64,000 nt of DNA from Thozetella sp. PMI_491. Lineage: Eukaryota; Ascomycota; Sordariomycetes; Chaetosphaeriales; Chaetosphaeriaceae. The stretch lies in NCBI GenBank assembly GCA_021432635.1, contig MU270087.1:1-64000 (forward strand), given 5' to 3'. Positions 33,534-46,015 of the stretch are shown one piece after another (position 1 is the first letter of the stretch; each line of letters begins with the position of its first letter). Made by a program: the position numbers and the translations under genes. The notes under the pieces are model-generated. The model was given only the letters and a program-made list of their open reading frames with translations, was not told the origin of the DNA and searched no databases.

Positions 33534-34788
33534 TCAAGCCTGCATCTTGCGGAAGAAATCCATAACACCAGTGAAGACGACGAGCAGGATACCGCCGCCA
33601 GGTCCCAGACGGAGCACCTTGGGCAAGAAACCCTTGTAGAGGGCGGCGAAGCCCTCCTCCCGACCGACCATGGCGACCGAGGGCCATGCCCAGTTGTACT
33701 TGGGCGTGCTCCCCGCAACCTTGGGGCTGTTTTGGATGCGGGACTTGACCACGTCCATGGGGGTGTTGAGAATGGTGCCGACGGTGCCGCCAATCGAGCC
33801 CGAGATGAGGTCGTTGATGATCTGGCCCCTCTTGGTGTTGGCCTTGGGCAGGAGCTGGCGCACCTGGAAGATGCAGCCGAAGTAGCCGGCGTTCCAGAGA
33901 ATGTGGCGCCACAAGGTGGATTCCAGGCCGTTGTACATGGCGAGGACGCCCTCTTGTCGGACCGTCTTGACAACTACATCTAGCATGCCGCTGTACTTGC
34001 CGGCCGACGCCTTGTCTTGGAGCCGGATCTTGACGAGCTCGAAGGGGACAACGACGAAGGACTCGGTGGCGCCGGCCGTGGCACCCGTGAGGACGGACAG
34101 AGACTGGTTCATCTTCTCCTGCCCGAACAACCGCCGGTAGAACTTGCCCCACTCATCGTTGGCGGCGAACTTGGTCGCTCGCTTCGGAGCCTCCATGAGG
34201 ATGGGGGCCGTGATACCTCTGTAGAGCCTCGAGAACCTAGTTGTGTGTCAATTCCCGCCCCGCGCATTGCGTCCGTCCGCCTCGAGACGTACCCTTCATT
34301 TCGGATAATCTTCTGGAAGCAGTCCAACATGCCATTGTAAGCATCGGCACCAGTGCCCTTGCCGGTCTGCAGCTGTCTGCCCGACGGTCAGCCATGTTCG
34401 TGTTCGCGCCGGGAATGACGGATGGGAGCGGACGGGCGGCGCTCACACTCGGGTCTTGACGACGTCCAGCGGGTACCTGGGAGTCAAGGGTCAGCCTTTC
34501 TGAACGAGCACGCGAGCAAGGACCACGAGGGGCACACCCACATCACCAGAATCTGCGAGAGCCAGCGCGTTCACGTTAGAAATCCAATTGCCATCGCGGC
34601 GACTTTCAGACTGGGCTACTCTACCTCGGAGACTCCGGCAATGGCGCCTGGAAGGGGAGAGCGAGGTGTTAGCTATACGAGCTGTTCGAGCAATTGAGGC
34701 AATTCCCGCCCGCGCGGGGAAAGAGCAATTGAGCAAACTCACCAGCCGCAAACTGGTATTGGAACGGAAGGGGCTTTTCTGTCGACAT
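33534..34788 (-). CDS. odc1: mitochondrial 2-oxodicarboxylate carrier
   Basis: Six minus-strand exons, 34788-34743, 34647-34625 (23 nt), 34552-34542 (11 nt), 34476-34447 (30 nt), 34376-34293 and 34236-33534, encode 298 aa. The three mitochondrial-carrier signatures are intact: YPLDVVKTRVQ (assembled from a micro-exon), VPFELVKIRLQ and TPMDVVKSRIQ. The ending PGGGILLVVFTGVMDFFRKMQA matches the oxodicarboxylate subgroup. The carrier exchanges 2-oxoadipate and 2-oxoglutarate across the inner membrane, which links it to lysine metabolism. The repeat 1 signature is split over three very short exons, so automated models may truncate this N-terminus. The substrate group is inferred from overall resemblance. 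Confidence 0.92.
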
Positions 34789-36250
34789 CTTGGCGGTTTG
34801 GGATTGGAGGGGAGAGGTCCGAAGTCGACAGGCAGGCGAAGCGGCGAGGAGGATGGTGGACTGGCTCGCAGCTCTCCTTTGTGTGCAAACACCGAGGAAG
34901 AAAAAAAGGCGGGAATGCGAGACCGCAGCTGCAGTTGGGGTCGACATCCTCCAGATACCCCACAGCAGTTGGAATTGGACCACTTTAGCACCCCGCAAAA
35001 TCAAATGGGGAAAGCTTGGTAGCCTTATCGGTATAAGCGATCTCTTATCGACTGACTCTGTTGTGTCACAGGTCCGTCCTCATCTGCCCGTCTGTCCGGC
35101 CCGGGGGCAGACCCAAGCGTCCTCACGACCGAACTCGGCGCAGAGTCTGGGCAGCCTCTTAGCGCACCATGGCGCCGAGCACGCATACGCGTTTTCGTGT
35201 GTCGGGTCCACTAGCACGAGGGCGGCTGATGTCTGGCCGTCTCGTCGGGGCATCTCCAGAGTCGTGCGCGCATCTGCAGCCCGGCCCTTCCCTTTGCCCT
35301 AGCGGGACACGCATGTTCGACGTTCGAAGCGATGACAGGGACCTGACCGGCCGACATGACACGCGTCAAGGGAAACGCCGAGCAGCGGTACGTGAAAAGG
35401 GGCTTACAAGTTAATATTCCAAACAAGCTCGAACGTACGGAATACAGACTTGAAAAATTGTGGATGCTGTAGCGTGGTGGTGTCCCTCTTGGGCAGATGT
35501 CGTTTGCGGCTTATGTGGTTGGGTGTCTTGTTGAGAGAGGTTCACTGAGCTCCTGTGGGGGTGCTGTGCCCTCGAGCCGTGCAGGTTCCCCGCAGCGCAG
35601 CGGACCAGCAGCGGACCAAAAATGATGTGCAGCGCGTAACTCGGCCGTCTTGCGCCTGGCGAGAGATTTACGCTTCTGGCAACCCGAGGGTCACTCTGGC
35701 TAATGATATCAGCCGACCCCCGAGGTTGGGCGCGCGAGGAAGGAGGGAGGTTGCGAGAATAGGACATGCGTGTGCAAGTCGGCGTGTCATTGGTCCCCGG
35801 TCAGTAAGCTTTCCAGTGCGTAGCTCCTCCCGGGGGCCTGGAACCCCGCGTTGACGCACTCAATTAAAAGCGCGCCCTCCCGGTTTCTTCCATCAAGATA
35901 CAACACGACAACCAGCATTCCATACCATCGCCCTCACGGACCCGACCGGATCGTCTTTGCTCGACTATAATCCAACCTGGGCCGGCATCTCTGCGACCGC
36001 GACTTCGAAGCGAAAGCACCACCCCAGCTCCGACACTCCCGTCTCGAACCCCTGTATTTGGCCACCTTGCCTCCCCCCCACGCTCACGACGCGCCTCCGA
36101 GACCAGCCCATCCTCACGCCCTCTCAGCTCCCTGCCCGGCGGGAGTCTTTCTTGCGCTTCCTATCGCACCTTTAAATAGGCCGTGATCCATCCAGAGTTC
36201 ACAGCGAGGTGCAACCGAAGTGCCCGAGGGACACCCCGCGACCAACTCTT
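34789..36250. other. divergent intergenic of odc1 and the ANK/RCC1/BTB gene
   Basis: About 1.46 kb. Near the odc1 side are two CTTATC (GATA-factor) elements. Near the other side the sequence becomes C/T-rich (about 36000-36180), as in a leader. Open frames are not supported by family resemblance. Confidence 0.5.
35024..35049 (-). promoter_or_regulatory. paired GATA-factor sites upstream of odc1
   Basis: CTTATC at 35024-35029 and again at 35044-35049 gives GATAAG twice on the minus strand, about 240 bases upstream of the odc1 start. Paired GATA elements are bound by nitrogen regulators (AreA/NIT2) in filamentous fungi. The function here is inference. Confidence 0.35.
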
Positions 36251-39200
36251 ATGACGCACCTGCTGTGGAAGCACTACTGGGACGATGATGTCGACAAGTT
36301 TCGACGCCTATTGGCTCCCACCACCTACAACGCGCAAGCTGGCGTGCGCAGCCCCAAGATAGGCCCGGTTGGCTCGCAGAGCCCCAGCCTCGGCACCTCG
36401 CCGCGCCTCGTCAAAGGGCGCAAGGGGTCTGCGTTTGGCGTGAGCTTCGGAGGAGCCAAGGCCGGCAGCGCGGGCCTCGGCAAGAACGAAGTAAACGGCC
36501 GTGACCATACCGGGCTCACCGTGCTGCTTCGTGCCGCTTCCTCAACCTCCCGGAACGCGCTCGCATTCGTCCAAGCTCTGCTAGAGCATCCCGCGATCGA
36601 TATCTACGCCCAAGACCCTGAGAGCGGCTGGAATGCCCTGCATCGGGCCTTGTATGCTGGCAACATTTCGATCGCGCGGCTGCTTCTGGAGAAAGAGCGC
36701 AAGGATCTGACCGGCCATGCCCGTGGCGCATCAGCTGCCAAGGTCGCGCAGCTGATCAAGACCAAAGACCACGAGGGAAACAGCCCGTTTGATCTCTACA
36801 ACTCGACCATTGCCGAGCGCCTGCTGAAAGTGCCGGAAGATGACGATGCAGGGAGCGACTCAGACTCCGATGCAGCCTCGATCTCAAGGGACAAGATCTC
36901 GTCAGTGTGTCTGTGCCAGCCCGCCCATCGCCCACTAACAGTCTAATAGGACTGCTCCTACTCACCTGCAGTCTCTGCTCGATGGCGACGAAATATTCGC
37001 CTTTGGAAGCAACAAGAACATATCCCTCGGGTTTGGCGACCATGACGACCGCCAGTTTCCAGAGCGCGTATATCTGCAACGGCCGGACCAGCTGATCCAG
37101 CGGTTTTACGAGGAGTATCTCGACGAAGCTGGCCTCGACAGCCCCGCTTCGTTCGACACCGCTCAAGTCCCTGCTCTGGTGCAGAACAAGCCGCTGATGA
37201 TCCACGATGTGGTGCTCTCGAAGCTGCACAGTGCCGTGCTAACTGCCGATCCTGTCTCAAACCTCTACGTATGCGGCATCGGCCGTGGCGGGCGCTTAGG
37301 CCTTGGCGACGAAAACACTCGCTTCACATACGCCCCCGTGCTAGGGGGCCTGGCGGAGAAGAAGGTAGTCCAGGTTGCGCTGGGACAGAACCACACCTTA
37401 GCAGTTACGGACGATGGCGAGCTGTGGACCTGGGGCTCTAACGCCCACTCCCAGCTGGGTTATTCTCTTCCTACCCCAGCCAAGGACGAGGATCCAATGA
37501 GCCCATACCCCCGCCAAGTTTTCGGAGCCCTCAAAAAGGAGGTAATCATCGGCGTTGCTGCCTCTTCGATTCACTCTGTGGCGCACACCGAGACCTCGTT
37601 GTACTGCTGGGGACGCAACGTAGGCCAGCTCGCTCTGATGGATGCTGACTCGAGGTCTCTGGATGTCCAGCAGAGCCCGAGAAAGGTTGCGGCTTCCATG
37701 TTTTCCTCGCCGATCGTGATGGTTTCGGCCATCGACAAGGCAACGACTGTCCTGCTGCAGAACCATACCGTGTGTGTGTTTACTGGATACGGGTACCATA
37801 TCGTTCGCTTCCCTTTCGCGGAGATGCTCGCGAGTCGGCATCTAAGTAACACTTCCATGTCGACCCGATACGAACCTGGGCGCAACCAGATTCAGTACAT
37901 CACGTCGGGCGGCGAGACCATCGCTGCCGTCACAGGACGTGGGGATCTGTTCACTATGGCACTGAACCACAAGATTGATTCTAATGTCGGGGCTACCTCT
38001 ACGACGAATCCGTCGAAACTCAAGGGTGCGATTACCCAGCCGCAGTGCATATGGAACGCCAGAAAGGATGGTGTTCGGTCTGTCGGCGTTAGTGAACATG
38101 GCTCAGTCATCATCAGCACCGAGTCCGGGGCTGTGTGGCGAAGGATCAAGAGAGCACACGCTAAAGACGTCTATGTTGACGGATCTGAGAGGAGGCGCAA
38201 GGACTTCAAGTTTCAGCGTGTGCCATATATCACCAAAGTTGCCACTGTCCGGGCATCTGCCTTTGGCGCTTTCGCAGCCATCCGGAAAGATTCCACGGTT
38301 ATGAAGGAGCAGGTCGATGTCGATGAACAAACCCTGTGGGATGACGTGGCTTCCCTCAACTCCCTGTCTGGATTTGAAGCATCTCCTTCTGGACTAAGCA
38401 AGGGGCAGAGTGCTCTGAGCTTTAGTGGCGCCGAGGCATTACAAGATCGTCTTGGTCCTGTGGCCTACGAGGTGCTCAGGTCTCCTGACCTGGAATCAGA
38501 TCTGAAGCGACATCTGGATAATTGGAGCTACGCAAATGACCCGTTGGACGCAGTGCTCTGCACATCTGGAGCTCCTGAGCTAAAGATCCCCGTCCACAGG
38601 TGGTTGCTTGCCGCGCGGAGCCCTGCCCTTCGCAGCGGTCTTGCTAAGTTTCACAAGACAGAGCATTACGACCTGCCCGAGACATTTTCCATCCAAGAGA
38701 CCGATGGCCGAGCTGTCATTACCTTGCATGGCCTGGATGTCTTGTCACTTTTGAATCTTGTCCTTTACATGTATGAGGACACGCTAATCCCTGCGTGGAA
38801 TTTCACTCGACAAGCAGCAGCATTGGCGTATCGCTATCGCCAAGTCCGAGTAGAGCTCATGAAAGCAGCCACTCGTCTACAGATGCCTAATCTCGAGACC
38901 GCAGTACGCATCCAGACGAGACCCACAAGATGCCTCGATCAGGATCTCAGAGCTGCGACGCGAGACCGGACGTTTTTCGACGACGGCGACACGCTGCTTG
39001 AGCTTGATGGGATGGATGTCACCGTCCACAGCAGCTTGGTTTGCCAGAGATGCCCATGGTTCGGAGGCTTGTTCCATGGCCGCTCCAGAGGACTTTGGCT
39101 GGCAGGGCGCCGGGAAGAGCAAGAGGCATCAGACAAGGTCCGGATCGATTTGAAGCATATGGAACCTCGGGTATTTAAATACGTCCTCCAGTATCTTTAT

Positions 39201-41090
39201 GGTGATCTTGGGGCAGAGCTGTTTGACCCCACCATCAGCGCGTCGCTCGATGACTTTCTCGACGATGTTATGGCCGTCATGGCCATCGCCGATGAGCTTA
39301 TGCTGGACCGACTGTCCCAGATCTGCCAGCATATCATGGGAAGGTTTGTGCACAATCGCAACATTGCACACCTCCTGAACGAAATCAGCCCTTTCGCAGT
39401 TACCGAGTTCAAGGACGCTGGCCTGGAATACATATGCCTCCAGATGGAATCTATGCTTGAAAACCATTTCCTGGACGGTCTGGATGAGGACCTGGTCCTG
39501 GAGCTGGACGAGGTGGTCCGCGAGAATCAAGCCGCCCAGCTGCGCTATGCACGCAAGGGGCTCATTGAGGAGAAGCTCCTTGAGCAATATCCGGAGCTCG
39601 CCCAAGACATTGATGAGGAGCGGCAGAGACGGGTTCGCGAGCTGGCGTTCAAGGCCGCGCAAAAAGATGATGACAAAAAACTCTCCTCGTCGTTGAAGGG
39701 AAGGTACGGTAGCTTTGACGATATGACAGCCTTGACTCCGGATAGAGCGCGACGATCGTCGCGGGCAGCGAGGAACGAACCCTTCAGTCCGAACCTACGG
39801 CCAAAGGAGTCCCAAGCGGAGCTTATGTTCGATATGGACGAAGAAGATTCGTCAGTTGTCAGCAGCCCACTCACGCGGCCGCAGCGGCGAATCCAAGCTT
39901 CTGAGGCTGCTGAACTGGACCAGCTCGCAACCCTAGGGGAGTCCTGGAATGACCCGGGCAGGAAAGATGCCCCGGAGCTGGCTGGATCGCTCTTAAGTAG
40001 CCCGGCGGCGTCCCTGCCCAGCCGGCCGGCCCTGCCGCGAGGCACGAGCTCTTCCGAAGCGGTCCCTTCGCTCCCTGCCGCTGGTGGTAATCCATGGCAA
40101 CGGACTACCTTGGCTACGGCGAAGATGGACCTCAAGGACATCATTCAGTTCGAGACCAAAACACACTCTGCTCTGTCTGCCGGCCTTGCTGCCCAGAAAG
40201 CTAAGGATACAGACCGCAAGCCATCCCAACCCAAGATGTCCCAGAAGGAACGCAAGAAACAGCAGCAAGCCCAGGCGGCCCAGGCAGCATTCCTGGCCTC
40301 GACTCCGCCACCGAAGGCATGGGATGCGTCCGCCGATACGCAGGCTTCTCCGTGGAAGACGGTGTCGAAGAGTAAGACCTCCCTCAAGGACGTTTTCCCG
40401 GCAGGATCTCAGCCTAGCACCTCCGCTATGGCGAAGCCTCTCGTCGCCGATGAAGCCTCCTCGTCTTCTTTCCCACGGCGGACCGCCTCGCCTGACACGC
40501 GCTTCTCTGGGCAGTCCCGCAAGCCAAGCAGCGCCTCTACCCAGACTTCCAAGGCACTGGGAAAGTCACCGCTTCCATCCCAGGCCCCATCGGCGTCCCA
40601 GACCCCTCCACGGCCGCTCGTCCCGCACTCCAAGTCCTACATCAGCCCCGCGCCGCCCAAAATTCAGCACGAGCTAGGTGCAAGCATGGCCGACATCATC
40701 GGCCAGCAGCAACGTGAACAAGAGATCGTGAAGGAGGCCGTAGCCAAGCGTTCCCTGCAAGAGATCCAGGAAGAGCAGGCGTTCCAGGAGTGGTGGGATG
40801 CCGAGAGCCGCCGAACACAGGAGGAGGAAGCTAGACGGCTCGGCAAAGACAAAGACAGAGACAACACCCCGAAGAAGGGGGCCCGTAGAGGCCGAGGCGG
40901 GAAAGGTCGAGACGGCGCGGCTGGAGGGGGCAGCACCAACAGCAACGGGAGAGCTAGCGGTGGGGGGAACACCGGACCAAAGGTCGGCAGCTCCGGAGCC
41001 CAAGGGGGTAGCACCGGGCACCCTAGGGGTAGGGGCAGGGGCCGAGAAGGGAGAGGTGGTACGCCAGCCCTCACGGCCGGTCGTCCCTGA
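36251..41090 (+). CDS. ankyrin-RCC1-BTB protein (IBtk/Btb3-like)
   Basis: Two exons, 36251-36900 and 36950-41090 (49-nt intron), encode 1596 aa. Residues 80-190 form ankyrin-like repeats (DHTGLTVLLRAA, GWNALHRALYAGNISIARLLL, DHEGNSPFDLY). From about 229 come RCC1-type blades (IFAFGSNKNISLGFGD, YVCGIGRGGRLGLGD, LWTWGSNAHSQLGY, LYCWGRNVGQLAL). Two BTB domains follow at about 745-860 (KIPVHRWLLAARSPALRSGL) and 895-1020 (VTVHSSLVCQRCPWFGGLF). The C-terminal 350 residues are disordered with a helical 'QQQREQEIVKEAVAKRSLQEI' type segment and a final Arg/Gly tail. This matches animal IBtk and fission yeast Btb3-type CUL3 substrate adaptors. The ubiquitin-ligase role is from the family. Confidence 0.92.
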
Positions 41091-43052
41091 GGAATTCATT
41101 CCCTTTCAACGTATATATTTATGGATATGGGCCAGACGGGAAGCTGTAGCAACACATTTGGCGTTTTTTGCGCAGGGCTTGTGCATGTACAATTGGGCTC
41201 TAGAACAGACGGTGATCATTTGCATTGCTACTCCTAAGTACACTATAGTACAAGGATTAGATAGCTTAGAGGTGAGTTTGAGTAATACGATGCTGCCAAT
41301 TTAGAGAGCAACAGGTAGTTTGATGGCTCCGGGCCGGGCGCCTCCTTGTCTCGATGTAGTGGGATCTCTGGCATGGTATCCACACACATTGCCTGGCGGT
41401 TACATGACCGCCCACCATCGACACCAAGGACCAATGAGATTTGCTGCATAATGCGGTAGCTGGTTGTTGTCGTGGTCGTGCCTACCCCCTGGCCCTCGTC
41501 CGCCTGCTCACGCAAAATTGAGATCCTTAAAGCCATGGTAAGGCTTTGTTCTTTGTGTTCTTCGAGAGTGCCATCATGCTGGTAGCTCTTCGATGCCGCG
41601 ACACCAGCAGTGGCCGTCAACTGAGGGCTTCGTATCTCGTGCGACTACAAAATAATTTGCTGGTCGCAAATCGATCGGCACTGATTAGGATGCTTATAGT
41701 GTCCGCCCTGCAGACCAGGCACATAAACTGGGGCCGATCGTCACATGTTCCAACGGTGACAGCACCGGCGCTAAATCAAGAGCCATGGTACCGGGGGGGG
41801 CAAGCTCGTAGGCCAAGCGGCGTGCATGGAAGAGGGGGGTTCGCGAAAGGACTACGTACTGGGCAGAGCCCAGCAGCTGGGGCCCCACGCGAGCATCTCT
41901 GTACCGTAATTAGGCTTCCGAATCGCAGACGATTTATTGTCAAAAGAGACATCGGATAACCGAACGGAGGAAGATCGGCCGGCAGAGCTGGCTGCCACAT
42001 ACGACGGCGTTGATGATATCGACGTTGCACCCGGGCCTGTGCAGGAGCGTTTTGGGTCGCCCTACCTCTTCTGCCCCCCGGCCGGCATGACTGGATGACG
42101 AAAGATAGTGATCGGGTCACGGGGCAGCCCTCCCCCTCTGACCACCCCTCTTAGCTCCCCGCCCGCCACAAGAGATACGACGGATGACTGGCGCTCCTAT
42201 CATCGGACTGCGCCTGGAGGCCCAAAGCCACCAGGCGCAGGAGCCGCCCGCAATTCTCTTTGTCCTTTGACAGGCCGCCTCTGGGGCGCCAATGCATGCA
42301 GAAGAGTAGTAATGAAAATTAGAAAGAAGGGAATCCAAGAAAGTCGTACCTGATTGCCAGACTAGACCAGACCGACCGGAGAATAGGAGGACCTTGCGGC
42401 GCTTTTGGCCCGGCAACTGCTTAGCTTCCAGGCGCTGCAACCCCCCAGCTGCTGTTGCTGCTGCCGCTGCTGCGTGACTTGTGGTGTGCCTTGGCTAGGG
42501 TGCTTTGGCGTGCCTCGCCTGCTTGTCCCCGTCCTGCCCCCGTACTGCCCCCCCGTCGGGTCACCGCCAACCAGGGACGCCCACCGAGCTCAACCCCTGG
42601 AGCTGCATATCTTCGACGAGCTGTCGCTGCCGCACCCGCATAAGTCGCCCCAGCAAATTCTGTTCTGCCTGGCCTGGGGAGCCAGCGATCGTCTAGGCCC
42701 TTCTTCATCGGCGACAATGGGCTGGCAGCTGTGCAACTGCCAGAGCCTCTCAACCTAGACCCACGAAAGAAAATCAATCCCCCCCTCCCGACCGAAGCAA
42801 CCTTCGGGTCAAACTCTGTCCACCGTCATCGCGGCACCAAAAAGCGCACCCCTCACGGGCGGCAAGACAAGCTTCCCTGCGTGGGTGCAACCGAACCGTT
42901 GATCTGCCCTCCAAGCGATCGACTAGACCGGCGGCCTAGCCAATCCCCTCTGCTGTCTCACGCCCCGATCCGCTCCGAAGCCGATGCCGAGACTGAACCT
43001 TCTTTGACCTCCGGAACCCCAGCCGCTTCCGTCGCTGTTGATTGTTGTCGAG
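41091..43052. other. intergenic with atg13 promoter
   Basis: About 2 kb without a supported gene. CTG/CTT repeats occur near 42441-42474. The last 350 bases are C-rich and leader-like with several open frames that are not conserved. Confidence 0.5.
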
Positions 43053-46015
43053 ATGCATCAACAATCAAGACACCCACCGAGGACGGCCTCCCCCGCATCC
43101 AACCCCCAGACCAACCCCTCACGGACGAACAACCCGAGAGATCCTCTCGGTGTTCCCGCCCGTACGCGGACCGGCTCCGAGGCCATGGCAGCTCAGGACG
43201 GCGGGCCTACCGCCGCCGACGCCGGTGATGGACCTAGTCCCGGCGCCGGCCTGGAGACGGCGAGCGGACCCTCGAGGGAGACGGTCAAAAAGCTGGACCA
43301 GATCATTCAGGTGCGCCAACCGTTCACCGCCCACCCCGGGTACCCCGGCCGGCGGAGAGCCACAAGAAGAGGGAAAAGGAGCTGACGGCAGGATAGAACT
43401 TCCACTACAAGGCGGCCGTGGTGATCATACAGTCGCGGATCAACGCCAACGCGAGCGGCGCACGGCGCTCCGAGCCCAAAAAGGCGAACAAATGGGTAAG
43501 TCGAGGCCGCCTTTCCGCCATGTGACGTTTGCGCTGCAGGATCGAGGCATTGACCGCGAGACCGCCGCAGTTCCAACTCGATACCGACGACATCGACGAC
43601 TTCCGGGACGAGCTGAGGGTGTGGAAGACGTCGGGGAGCTTCGAGAACCGGCCGCCGCCAATGATCATCGAGACGTACCTGGATGCCTCACAGCTAGCGC
43701 ACGGTCAGAGCCTCGTGGTGGTGGACGATAATGGCAAGAGATGGGACGTGCTGGAGGCGCTGAACACGTCCGAGTCGTCGATCGATGGGAGCAACCGTTC
43801 GCAGAGGAGGACAACCGAGATCGTACTAGAGCGGTGGAGGGTCGAGCTCCGATGTATACCAAACGACTCAAACGACGACTTCGCCCCGATCCTGCCTACA
43901 ATATACAAGAGGGCCATCGTTTTCTTCCGGTCTTTGTTCACTGCGACGAGAGCACTGCCGGCTTGGCGGTACGCCCAGCAGGTGCAGACAAAAGGCGTCC
44001 ATCCAGCTCTGGCGGTCAAGTGCCGGTTCTATACAACGGAACCTGAGTACTCCCCGCTTGACCCGGACCTTCTACGGCACCCCCTATTCGATGGGAGAGA
44101 GGCCGTTACAGACTACATGTTTGGCGACCTCGAGGTTCCTGTTGGCCGGCTGTCTGCTTCAGTGACTTACCGGAACGATGTCAATTTTCGGGTCGACGAC
44201 TCCGAGTCTCTGCTGAGCTCGCGGTTCATGGGTGTTGACGAACACCTCTTTCGGCCGTCCATACCGGCGCCGCAACGCCGGGAGCACGGAAGGCGAGACT
44301 CGTACGCCGAAGCAGGCTCCGTCCCTTCCGGCCCCTACTCCCGGGCTGCCCCCGGGCCGCAGCAGACGTACGGCAGCCTCTCGACGTTCCATGGAGAAGG
44401 TGCGCTGGCTACCTCTCCGCTGACGGCGCTCAAGGCCGTGCGGGCCGTCGGCTCGGATACGAGCTCGCCGCCGGGATCCGTGCCGGCCAGCGTCGAGCCG
44501 GATCCGCCGCATTCCTTACCGATCCGCGGGCATTCCCGGCAGTCCATACGCAGTATCGACGGGATGGCCAGGCGGCCGTCGGTGTCGTTCCAGCCATTCA
44601 AGGCCGGCTCGCTCTCGGCATCCCCCCGACCAGGAGACGAATCGCCAGCTTCGCCCCACTCACGCCCGGCCACGCTCTCCGGCCTCACGCACGCGAGAAA
44701 TCGATCTTCCCTGACTGCCGAGATGGCCGCCTTGAGGGGAACCCCCCCGCCAGCCGCCGCAGGACCAACCGACATACCTCCTGTGGTCGGCTCTCCAAAA
44801 CCCACGAGTCGCTACAGCAGCAGCTTCACACATCGGCGAGGCCGGCTGTCCTTCGGCGGTCAGAGCAAAGCGGGGGATGATGACGCCGGAAGTAGCGGCA
44901 ACCGAAGTTTGTCTTCTTCGGCTCAGCCCGGGTCGGGTCTGCTCGCTGAGGCGGGTGGAGGGGGGAGCTCGGGCTCCTTCCAGACCGACGATGACATCTC
45001 GGAGTTCTTGAAGGTGCTAGACAGCAAGAAGACTTTGTCTAGCTTCGAGCCGACTAAGAAAGGCGAGTCTTCGACCGCCAAGCGCACCAACATCCAACTC
45101 TCCCGGTTTCAGCTCATGCGCGACTCTAACAACGCCCTTACTGAGTCCATGACCTCCTCGATGCAGCTCCAGCGCTCATCCAGCTCCTCGAGCCGCCAAC
45201 TTCACAATGTCCCCGGCATGGTGAACCCGGCGTCCATGTCGGTGTCGTCGTCTCCGGGCAAACCACTTTCACCCCACACGCCCCACACACCCGCGATCCC
45301 GTCCCGGCTGAGCGAGAACTCTATCATCGACTATCAGGCTCCAGGGCGCCGACCCCGGCCTGAGGTGCTCGCGACCGAGGAGGAAGAGGACGAGCCTCCG
45401 GTCAGCCAACAGGGCACTACCCCAATGGACATCCCGCTCTCGCCCCGGTTGCTCCACACGAGCGGCAACCGCCGCTCGAGCTCGGTCGCTCAACAGCACC
45501 GTCTATCCGGCACCGGCGCGGCGGAAGATGATTCGGATCTCGTACAGCGGAGCGTCAGCCTAGGCGCGGACGACCGTGAAGCCCCCACCCTAAGCACACT
45601 GCTAGGCCTGCAGGGAGCCAACGATAGCGTCTCCCCCACGTCCGGCCTGCAGCCTGCCGCCGACATCCGCCCCACGTCGTCAAGCGCCGAGAGAGACGAG
45701 AAAGGTACCTCACCGGGAGGCGGCCTCGCACCACCATATCGTCTGCGCTATGGCAGTAGCACACGCGGAGGAGTTGGGCGGGCGACGCCGCCTCAGAGCT
45801 CCAAGGGCTCGTTCTCCGGAGCTCGGTACACCGGCATGATGAACCGCGCTGGAGAAGAGGTAGCGGACGAAGAACCGCTCGTGTTCGCCATGAGCGAGCT
45901 AGAACGAGACTCGCGGCGCAGCCTCGAAGAGGGAAGAGGAGGAAGCGCCTCAGGAATGGGAAGCGGTCAGGGTCGAGCATTCGAACCCCGCGGCACGACG
46001 AAGAGAGGATGGTGA
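43053..46015 (+). CDS. atg13: autophagy-related protein 13
   Basis: Three exons, 43053-43310, 43397-43495 and 43571-46015, encode 933 aa. The HORMA domain starts at VKKLDQIIQNFHYKAAVVIIQSR and continues through KWFQLDTDDIDDFRDEL, IIETYLDASQL and LERWRVEL to about residue 320. The rest is long, disordered and Ser/Pro-rich, holding the Atg1- and Atg17-binding region (DISEFLKVLDSKKTL). Atg13 activates the Atg1 kinase complex at the pre-autophagosomal structure under starvation, controlled by TORC1 phosphorylation. The start at 43053 (MHQQSRHPPRTAS) gives a 44-residue extension over the later ATG at 43185; I prefer it because its Ser/Pro/Asn-rich composition looks coding. Intron 1 uses a GTGCGC donor. 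Confidence 0.92.

Noticed and set aside
45970..45990. tRNA B-box-like GGTTCGAATGC on the minus strand
   Set aside because: It lies inside the atg13 coding end, and no A box, anticodon stem or acceptor stem can be drawn around it.
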